Virus record (IMG/VR): IMGVR_UViG_3300043449_002391
Span: 1-27,302 of that record
Length of the DNA stretch: 27,302 nucleotides
Reading direction: 5' to 3' (one strand)
DNA from: a virus
Shown here: positions 14,974 through 21,159 of the stretch, in pieces
How the letters are laid out: each line of letters starts with the position of its first letter
How positions within the stretch are numbered: the first letter of the stretch is position 1
Program-made: the position numbers and the translations under genes
Notes under the pieces: model-generated
Database searches by the model: none
What the model was told of the DNA's origin: nothing
What the model saw: only the letters and a program-made list of their open reading frames with translations

Positions 14974-15930
14974 ATGAAAATTAATATTTCAGAGGGTCAA
15001 TACAGTGTACTATCAGAATATTTTAAAAGACAAACCGACCCTATTGCCGCTCATATTAGAAAAACATTAAAGGACGTATATTACCCTTCAAATTGGGGTA
15101 AAATAGAAAATCCTGACGAGGGTTGTGCGACTGATTTTGGTGTTATTGGGGTCTACCAACACATACCTGGTAAAGATGAATGGTCGATACTCAATAGGTT
15201 TGATACCAATACCAAAGTAAGACAAAGAATGGAATCGTTGTTTCGTGAAGACGAACCAGACACTGAACTAACCCCTAAAAAATTCATGGAGTGGATTACG
15301 TTAAACGCAGAAAGATTGTTTAAAAGTCCAATTACTGATGAATTGGTTGAATTGAATAGAACTACAATCGATAGAGGAAATCAAAACGAAGATTATGCGA
15401 TTCAAATTCTAAAAGATTTTTTTGGTGAGGATGCCAAGATTTTAAGATTCTGCTCAGGTGATATTAGAGACACTAAAAAGGGAATGGATATATCTGTAAC
15501 TGCCGGCGGAAGAACATTTCATGTACAAGTAAAACCATTTACAAATGTTAGAAGTTTAGTCGATAGAGATGGTGATACTTTTTTTGAGGTCACATCAAGG
15601 GGATTTGACTCTACAAAATATTCTGAATCAAATGTACAAGTATTTTTATTTGTTGATTTAACCAATAAAAAATATATCGCATTTGCTAATAAGAAAAATA
15701 AAATCAGAAAATCCACTACCGAAATCACAAGATATGATGAACCATATCTTTTAAGTAATATCAATTTTGAAGGTAAGACTAAAGTTAAATCATATAGAAA
15801 CATTCCCGTCGAGGATGATATATTCAAAGTCGGAGAAAGAAGATTACAAAATTTAGAATTTAGAAAAGCCGAAATTGAAAAAATGATTGAGCTCGAGAGA
15901 CAAAAAATGAAAAAACGAAATCAAAAATAA
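14974..15930 (+). CDS. PD-(D/E)XK-like nuclease candidate
   Basis: A 318-aa protein whose residues about 133-190 fit the PD-(D/E)XK nuclease core: a helix with Glu139 (GNQNEDYAIQIL), then FCSGDIRDTKKGMDIS with Asp172, then FHVQVKPF with Gln185 and Lys187. The Gln in place of Glu/Asp is a known variation of the superfamily. The N-terminal 130 residues and the helical C-terminus (about 285-318, Lys/Glu/Arg-rich) are unassigned. It opens with MKINISEGQYSVLSEYF, resembling short N-terminal helices of other genes here. It lies between protease and scaffold, where T4 has no nuclease, and has its own upstream terminator and promoter-like motif, so it looks like an insertion into the head module. A repair, restriction-like or homing role cannot be told apart from sequence alone. 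Confidence 0.72.
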   Translation: MKINISEGQYSVLSEYFKRQTDPIAAHIRKTLKDVYYPSNWGKIENPDEGCATDFGVIGVYQHIPGKDEWSILNRFDTNTKVRQRMESLFREDEPDTELTPKKFMEWITLNAERLFKSPITDELVELNRTTIDRGNQNEDYAIQILKDFFGEDAKILRFCSGDIRDTKKGMDISVTAGGRTFHVQVKPFTNVRSLVDRDGDTFFEVTSRGFDSTKYSESNVQVFLFVDLTNKKYIAFANKKNKIRKSTTEITRYDEPYLLSNINFEGKTKVKSYRNIPVEDDIFKVGERRLQNLEFRKAEIEKMIELERQKMKKRNQK

Positions 15931-15984
15931 TAAAAAATATTTAATATCAAAATAAATAATAAAAAATTTTTGTGATTTCATACA

Positions 15985-15992
15985 TATTTATA
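15985..15992 (+). promoter_or_regulatory. Candidate late promoter TATTTATA
   Basis: Exact 8-mer in CATACATATTTATATAG, 20 bases before the scaffold ATG at 16013. It probably drives both scaffold and major capsid genes, since no copy lies between them. Confidence 0.65.
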
Positions 15993-16012
15993 TAGAAAAA
16001 TAAAAACAAAGA

Positions 16013-17536
16013 ATGGCAAAAGAAAAATCTATTGTTGAAGAAGCAATCCTCCAAATGAAAAATTTGGAAGAAGCGGTTGCGGAAAATGCAAAAGGAATAC
16101 TTGCTTCGACTATGAAGGAAGAAATCAAAGAATTAGTAAAAGAATCTCTTAACGAACAAGGTGAAGAAGAGGTTGACACAGAAGTGGACATGGAAGAACC
16201 TGAAATGGAAGATGAGGACGAAATGGACTCAGATGAAATGGATATGGGTATGGAAATGGACACTGATAACATGGAAGATGAAGAACCAATTGACTTAACT
16301 GACAAATCAGATGAGGAAGTTTTACGTGTTTTCCAACTAATGGGTCCTGATGACCATATCGTTGTTACTAAAGATGACAGCGGTAATATTAGTGTAAAAG
16401 ACACTGAAACTGACAAAGAATATATGATTGTTGGTGAAAGTGATGAGGACTTAATGGGCGATGCTGACATTGAAGCTATGGGAGAATACGGAATGATGGA
16501 AGATGACATGATGTCTGATGACATGATGTCTGAAGATGATGACGTTACTCCTATGATGGAAGATGATGATATGTTCGGTGATTCTGAAGGAGAATCTGAT
16601 ATGGACATTCAGGGTATCGTAAGTAAAATCTTCGATGAAGGTTATGATGACAATGAAGAAGAAGACGAAAGTGTAGTCTATGAAATCGACATGAATGAAG
16701 AATCTGACGAAGACGATAATGAAGAAAACGAAGAAGGTATCGTTTATGAAATCGTAATGGATGAATCAAATGACGAGGAACAAGACGAAGAATATGAAGA
16801 AGAAAATGAGAGTTATTTAGAAGAAGCCAAAAAATCAATTAAACCTAAGGGTGTTGGTATGGGTAAACCTTCTAAATTCAAATACTCTAAAAACGCTAAT
16901 CACGAAGGGTTTAAAGTCGTTAAGAAAAACGCCAATAAAACTATGGGTACAGGAAGTGCTAAAAAAGGCTTCTCGTACGACAAAAATGGTGAAAATCTTG
17001 ACGGTGAATTTAAAATTAAACCTAAAGGTGTTAAAAAAGCGGAAACAAAAGAAGCCGCACGTACATATGGTAACGGTTCTAAATCAGGTCGTGGTCTAAG
17101 AAAAGGGATTACTCCTAATAGAAACCTAACTTTTGAAAGTGTGGATTCAAACGAGTTACAACTTCTTAGAGAAAAAAATGAAGAATACAGAAAGGCTCTA
17201 AATGTGTTTAGAAATAAACTAAATGAAGTTGCGGTATTTAATTCAAATTTAGCTTACGCTACGAGATTATTTACTGAACATTCAACATCAAAACAAGAAA
17301 AAATCAATATCCTTAGAAGATTTGATTCTGTTGAAACATTAAAAGAATCTAAGAATTTGTACAAAACAATCAAAGATGAATTGTCAGGAAGTTCTGCTCA
17401 ACCAATGAATGAGTCAATCGGTCAAGTAATCGAAAAAGCACCATCAACAGGTTCAGCAATCAACTTAATTGAGTCAAAAACATACGAAAATCCTCAATTC
17501 CTGAGAATGAAAGATTTGATGAATAAAATAAAATAA
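16013..17536 (+). CDS. Prohead scaffold/core protein (gp22 position)
   Basis: A 507-aa protein in the place of T4 gene 22, directly before the capsid gene. Residues about 1-50 are helical. Residues about 50-280 are extremely acidic, rich in Asp, Glu and Met (for example MMEDDMMSDDMMSEDDD). Residues about 280-370 are basic, rich in Lys and Gly. The C-terminal part (about 380-470) is a probable coiled coil with ELQLLREKNEEYRKALNVF and NSNLAYATRLFTEHS, ending in FLRMKDLMNKIK. The helical C-terminus resembles the core proteins of other T4-like phages. The acidic half, longer than in T4 gp22 (269 aa), might balance charge inside the prohead. Several [LIF]xE sites could be cut by the protease. Assignment is from position and composition. 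Confidence 0.82.
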   Translation: MAKEKSIVEEAILQMKNLEEAVAENAKGILASTMKEEIKELVKESLNEQGEEEVDTEVDMEEPEMEDEDEMDSDEMDMGMEMDTDNMEDEEPIDLTDKSDEEVLRVFQLMGPDDHIVVTKDDSGNISVKDTETDKEYMIVGESDEDLMGDADIEAMGEYGMMEDDMMSDDMMSEDDDVTPMMEDDDMFGDSEGESDMDIQGIVSKIFDEGYDDNEEEDESVVYEIDMNEESDEDDNEENEEGIVYEIVMDESNDEEQDEEYEEENESYLEEAKKSIKPKGVGMGKPSKFKYSKNANHEGFKVVKKNANKTMGTGSAKKGFSYDKNGENLDGEFKIKPKGVKKAETKEAARTYGNGSKSGRGLRKGITPNRNLTFESVDSNELQLLREKNEEYRKALNVFRNKLNEVAVFNSNLAYATRLFTEHSTSKQEKINILRRFDSVETLKESKNLYKTIKDELSGSSAQPMNESIGQVIEKAPSTGSAINLIESKTYENPQFLRMKDLMNKIK

Positions 17537-17564
17537 ACTTAAAATTAAATAAAAACCAAACAAA

Positions 17565-19406
17565 ATGGGAGCATTATTAGAATCAGGTCTTGTTGGTAAC
17601 ATTGGTCTTAAGCACCTTAAAGTTATCAAAGAAGATACTATTAACAAATGGGACAAATTAGGGTTCCTTGAAGGCCTTCGTGGTCACCTAAAAGAAAATG
17701 TGGCTCAGTTATATGAAAACCAAGCATCACATTTGATTAACGAAGCAACTTCTGACGGTTCTTCAGGTTCTTTTGAAACTGTTGTATTCCCAATCGTTAG
17801 ACGTGTATTCTCTAAGTTACTTGCTAATGACATTGTATCTGTACAAGCTATGAACTTACCAATCGGTAAATTGTTCTACTTCGTGCCAAAGATTCAAGGT
17901 TACAATGGTGGTACTGGTGGTTCAGGTGCCTTTGACCAAAATTCAGGTGAACACTATGCACCTGTAGGTTCTCCAGGTAACTATCCTGGTGACCCTAATT
18001 CAGGCTATACTACTGGTAATGGTACTTACAATGGTACTTACGCTAAAAATCTTTATGATTTATTCTATGAAGGTACTGAACCTGGATTGAGTCCTGCAGG
18101 TCTTTTTGATTATTCAAAAGGTCGTTGGTCTGCGATTACTGCTAACACAACTGTTGTTTCTTGGCAAAATGGTGCTTTAGCCGCCACTACTGGAACTTCA
18201 GGTAACGTTAGAAAAGTTATCATATCTCTTTGTGGTTTTAACGATTTAGGTTATGGTAAATTAATGGGACCTGATGGTAGTGAAATGGATACAGAATCAT
18301 TCTTATCAAACTTGATTGTTTATACAGGGGCCGGATTAGTTGTTGCGGCCGGTAGTCCATGTTCAGTATCTACAGGACCTCTTCTTTATAGAGTTGTTAC
18401 ACAACAATATGGTAGAGGTATAGTTAACCCTAACTACAACTCAACTACAACAGCTTGGCCTGGTAGTAACGGTGGTCAATGGGACACTGTATGTTCGGTT
18501 GATGGTTGTATTTATCTTGAAGTTGACCTTTCATGTCCAGCATGTCCTACTTGTGGTAATGATACTTTAGATGGATACACAGGAACAACAATCACTTCTG
18601 CGACTTCAGGAACTTCGTTTAATGCTGCTTGGAGACGTTATGAAGAATTAGAATTTGAAGACAAGATTGGTGAAGTTTCTTTCGACCTTGAGTCGGTAAC
18701 AGTTTCTGTAACTGAAAGAAAGTTGAGAGCACAATGGTCACCAGAACTTGCTCAAGACGTTGCAGCATTCCACAATATTGACGCTGAGGCTGAATTGACA
18801 GCATTGTTGTCAGAACAAGTTGCGGCTGAAATTGACCGTGAAATTCTTCGTGACCTTCGTAAAGGCGCAGCTTGGAATTTACGTTGGGACTACAACGGAT
18901 GGAGAAGAATTGCTAACACAACTTCTTACACTCAGAAAGACTGGAACCAAACTTTGATTACCGCAATCAACCAATTGTCGGCTCAAATCCACAAGTCAAC
19001 ACTTCGTGGTGGAGCTAACTGGATTGTTGTATCATCTGAGGTTTCTGCAATCTTCGATGACTTAGAATACTTCCACGTTTCTAACGCGTCACCTGAGCAA
19101 GACCAATACAACATGGGTATTGAGAGAGTAGGTACTTTAGCTGGTCGTTACCAAGTTTATCGTGACCCTTACTTCCCATCAAACCAAGTATTGATTGGTC
19201 ACAAAGGTACATCGTTACTTGATACTGGTTACATTTACGCACCGTATGTACCACTTCAATTAACTCCAACTATGTACAATCCATTCAACTTCACACCTAT
19301 CAAAGGTATCATGACACGTTACGCTAAGAAGATGGTTAACAACCGTTTCTACGGACGTATCACAGTTGATGGTGTACGTACATTTGACTTACAAGAACTT
19401 AGATAA
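17565..19406 (+). CDS. Major capsid protein (T4 gp23-like)
   Basis: A 613-aa capsid protein of the HK97 fold. The C-terminal half is clearly gp23-like: LRAQWSPELAQDVAAFHNID (about 387-406), AEAELTALLSEQVAAEIDRE, GRYQVYRDPYF (527-537), YIYAPYVPLQLTP and FYGRITVDGVRTFDL near the end. The N-terminus resembles the gp23 propeptide and has a likely prohead-protease site, HLINE60/A61, close to T4's cut after Glu65. The protein is about 90 residues longer than T4 gp23 (521 aa); the excess lies in a Gly/Ser/Thr-rich region (about 110-350) with a cysteine group at 310, 315, 324, 327 and 330. The leader is A-rich with no Shine-Dalgarno sequence. Its codons look more regular than those of the hypothetical genes, as expected for a highly expressed gene. 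It shares a transcript with the scaffold gene. Confidence 0.96.
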   Translation: MGALLESGLVGNIGLKHLKVIKEDTINKWDKLGFLEGLRGHLKENVAQLYENQASHLINEATSDGSSGSFETVVFPIVRRVFSKLLANDIVSVQAMNLPIGKLFYFVPKIQGYNGGTGGSGAFDQNSGEHYAPVGSPGNYPGDPNSGYTTGNGTYNGTYAKNLYDLFYEGTEPGLSPAGLFDYSKGRWSAITANTTVVSWQNGALAATTGTSGNVRKVIISLCGFNDLGYGKLMGPDGSEMDTESFLSNLIVYTGAGLVVAAGSPCSVSTGPLLYRVVTQQYGRGIVNPNYNSTTTAWPGSNGGQWDTVCSVDGCIYLEVDLSCPACPTCGNDTLDGYTGTTITSATSGTSFNAAWRRYEELEFEDKIGEVSFDLESVTVSVTERKLRAQWSPELAQDVAAFHNIDAEAELTALLSEQVAAEIDREILRDLRKGAAWNLRWDYNGWRRIANTTSYTQKDWNQTLITAINQLSAQIHKSTLRGGANWIVVSSEVSAIFDDLEYFHVSNASPEQDQYNMGIERVGTLAGRYQVYRDPYFPSNQVLIGHKGTSLLDTGYIYAPYVPLQLTPTMYNPFNFTPIKGIMTRYAKKMVNNRFYGRITVDGVRTFDLQELR

Positions 19407-19424
19407 TCTTATCTATAGTATATT

Positions 19425-19453
19425 AAAAAGGGACGAGAAATCGTCCCTTTTTT
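19425..19453 (+). terminator. Strong terminator of the capsid unit
   Basis: AAAAAGGGACGA (19425-19436) pairs with TCGTCCCTTTTT (19441-19452) around a GAAA tetraloop and runs into Ts. First of three hairpins after the capsid gene. Confidence 0.93.
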
Positions 19454-19461
19454 ATTTTATA

Positions 19462-19501
19462 AAGGTGAGACTTGTATCTAAATCGTCTTCCATCTCACCT
19501 T
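19462..19501 (+). other. Second hairpin, 9-bp stem with 22-base loop
   Basis: AAGGTGAGA (19462-19470) is perfectly complementary to TCTCACCTT (19493-19501). No U-run follows, so this is not a standard terminator. It may stabilise the capsid mRNA's 3' end, belong to a small RNA, or be a binding site. Confidence 0.6.
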
Positions 19502-19503
19502 AT

Positions 19504-19536
19504 AGGTTAGGATTGTTTCGTTCTAACCTTTTTTAC
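19504..19536 (+). terminator. Third hairpin, terminator-like
   Basis: AGGTTAGGA (19504-19512) pairs with TTCTAACCT (19521-19529), including one G-U pair, around an eight-base loop, followed by a run of Ts to about 19534. A second, weaker terminator behind the capsid gene. The rest of this 216-base gap (19537-19622) holds the promoter-like motif at 19586 and nothing else I can name. Confidence 0.65.
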
Positions 19537-19585
19537 TAAAATGTCTAATTAATATTAAATAATGACTTTTACAATGATTTTAATA

Positions 19586-19593
19586 TATTTATA
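19586..19593 (+). promoter_or_regulatory. Candidate late promoter TATTTATA
   Basis: Exact 8-mer in TTAATATATTTATATGG, 29 bases before the ATG at 19623 and downstream of the capsid terminators, so it should start the outer-membrane-protein message. Confidence 0.65.
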
Positions 19594-19622
19594 TGGTATT
19601 ATAAACAATTAAAACATAAAAA

Positions 19623-20414
19623 ATGAAAAAAATTATTCTATTTATTTTAACGATTATGGTGAGCATGTGTTCTTTTGCTCAACAATCTGTACAAGACACA
19701 ACTAAAACTGGCGGTTTATTTTTTAAACCCGCAAAAAAACAAAGTCCATTTACTAGCGAATTTGGAATTGCAACATCTAACTTATGGAGAGGGGTTGATG
19801 TTGGCAAACAACCCGTTATCAAAATGATTGCTGATTATCAACCTGTTGATTGGTTTACTTTAACTTCAGAGGCAAACGTAGTATACAATCAATTTAAAGA
19901 TGGCTATGGTAATACTATTAGAAACCAAGCAATGTTTAATATATATAACACATCTATTGGAGTTCAGGACTTATATTTCACTCAAAATACATTCCTACAG
20001 AGTGATACCTCATTTTTCCATTATGATAAAAAAACAACATCTCATTTTTTAGAAGCGGTTATTAAATACAAGGGAGATGCGAAAAGCAGAATTGACTTTT
20101 TGTCAAGTTATGTTTTTTTCCAAAACGAATCTTATAAAACAGGTGCATTATATTTTGAAGCTACTTATCATTTAGATTATAATGCGGATTTGTTTGTTGG
20201 GTATGTAACAGGAGAATCTCAAGCAAACTTCCAACAGAAAGGTGGGTTTACAAATGTTGGAGTTGTAGTTAAAAGAACCCTTCAGTTTTCTAAGACAACT
20301 GATGCAAATACAAGACTTACAATTATGGTTAATCCAATGTTTAGAACCGCAATTGTACCAAATTCAACAGTTGCTAATAGACCAGTAACCGCTAACTTAC
20401 AGATATTATTCTAA
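19623..20414 (+). CDS. Exported outer-membrane beta-barrel candidate
   Basis: A 263-aa protein with a typical signal peptide: KK, hydrophobic core 4-15, likely cut at SFA19/Q20. Cys16 does not sit in a good lipobox (Met before it), so it is probably not a lipoprotein. The mature part has alternating hydrophobic and polar residues in many short strands and ends LQILF, a C-terminal Phe typical of BAM-assembled barrels. SEFGIATSNLWRGVDVG near residues 45-61 resembles the start of the Gcw_chp/TIGR02001 barrel-like family. Inference: the product is placed in the host outer membrane or exposed at its surface, and could mask or remodel receptors, or act as a pore. It has its own promoter-like motif and terminator and begins a group of three exported proteins. 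A phage outer-membrane barrel would be uncommon. Confidence 0.8.
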   Translation: MKKIILFILTIMVSMCSFAQQSVQDTTKTGGLFFKPAKKQSPFTSEFGIATSNLWRGVDVGKQPVIKMIADYQPVDWFTLTSEANVVYNQFKDGYGNTIRNQAMFNIYNTSIGVQDLYFTQNTFLQSDTSFFHYDKKTTSHFLEAVIKYKGDAKSRIDFLSSYVFFQNESYKTGALYFEATYHLDYNADLFVGYVTGESQANFQQKGGFTNVGVVVKRTLQFSKTTDANTRLTIMVNPMFRTAIVPNSTVANRPVTANLQILF

Positions 20415-20433
20415 TATAAAAATAAAAAATATT

Positions 20434-20464
20434 AAAAGGAGGATGAAAATCCTCCTTTTTTTTT
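20434..20464 (+). terminator. Rho-independent terminator, GAAA loop
   Basis: AAAAGGAGGAT (20434-20444) pairs with ATCCTCCTTTT (20449-20459) around GAAA, followed by Ts to 20464. Ends the barrel-protein message. Confidence 0.93.
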
Positions 20465-20529
20465 CGACATACTTTGTTAAATAATCGATATAAAAACTTT
20501 AACAAACAAAATCCAATTAAATTATTAGA

Positions 20530-20537
20530 TATTTATA
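20530..20537 (+). promoter_or_regulatory. Candidate late promoter TATTTATA
   Basis: Exact 8-mer in TTAGATATTTATATATG, 15 bases before the nuclease ATG at 20553. It would serve both nuclease and subtilase genes, which are 22 bp apart with no motif between them. Confidence 0.65.
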
Positions 20538-20552
20538 TATGAATTATATGAT

Positions 20553-21137
20553 ATGAAGTTTATATTTTTTAAAATTTTTTTATTATTGTCTGTTTTATCA
20601 TTCGGGCAATTAAGAGATTCAATTTACATTAAAACAACAATTTTTGATATTGTTTATTCTGAAAAATTACAGCAACCAAAATGGATTGAATACTATGTTA
20701 AATGCTCTGATGGTAATATTTCTCGTAAGGGGTTAGATTTTTATGCTTGTGATTCGATTAAAACTTCCGACCATAAAGATTATGAAAATAATGTCTATGA
20801 CAAAGGTCATTTAGCCCCCGCTGCAGACTTCAACTGCAGTAAAGAATCCTTAAAATTAACATTTTCTTATTTAAATTGTGTTTTACAACATGAAAGATTA
20901 AATCGTGGTGTTTGGAGATTACTAGAATCTTATGAAAGAGAATTATCAAAAAGATATAATGTTGTTGTTGATATAAGAATGGTTTATAGTAAAAATTCAA
21001 TCATTTTACCAACAGGGGCCACAGTTCCTGATGCTTTTATAAAAACAATAAGATATGCAAATAAAGAAGAAATATATTATTTTAAAAACGGTATACCCGA
21101 ATATAATGATTTTAAAAAATATATTCGAGTTAAATAA
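20553..21137 (+). CDS. Secreted DNA/RNA non-specific endonuclease (NUC1 type)
   Basis: A 194-aa beta-beta-alpha-metal nuclease with a signal peptide (hydrophobic 3-17, likely cut at SFG18/Q19). The active-site segment is YDKGHLAPAADF with the general-base His86; the family usually has DRGH, here DKGH. The magnesium-binding Asn117 and the acidic Glu125 in RLNRGVWRLLE are spaced as in Serratia nuclease (His-Asn about 30, Asn-Glu 8), so the enzyme looks intact. The family cuts single- and double-stranded DNA and RNA. Export would put it in the periplasm or medium, away from the phage's own replicating DNA. Possible jobs are destroying DNA of competing phages during entry, clearing extracellular DNA after lysis, or nutrient recovery. 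It shares an operon with the subtilase. Confidence 0.9.
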   Translation: MKFIFFKIFLLLSVLSFGQLRDSIYIKTTIFDIVYSEKLQQPKWIEYYVKCSDGNISRKGLDFYACDSIKTSDHKDYENNVYDKGHLAPAADFNCSKESLKLTFSYLNCVLQHERLNRGVWRLLESYERELSKRYNVVVDIRMVYSKNSIILPTGATVPDAFIKTIRYANKEEIYYFKNGIPEYNDFKKYIRVK

Positions 21138-21159
21138 ATAAATTAATTAATCTTAAAAC

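Noticed and set aside
15988-16608. Long Ser-rich minus-strand reading frame opposite the scaffold gene
   Set aside because: It is the mirror image of the Asp/Glu/Met-rich codons of the scaffold gene; its residues are mostly Ser and Ile, with no gene-like pattern or start signal.
18509-18516. TATTTATC within the capsid gene as a promoter
   Set aside because: It is inside a coding region with no gene start nearby; in AT-rich DNA such near-matches occur by chance.
17873-18650. Diversity-generating retroelement target in the variable-looking capsid insertion
   Set aside because: No reverse transcriptase, template repeat or adenine-biased variable repeat is visible in the window.
19636-19682. 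Lipoprotein signal with Cys16 in the barrel protein
   Set aside because: The residue before the Cys is Met, not Gly/Ala/Ser, and a good signal-peptidase I site before Gln20 follows.
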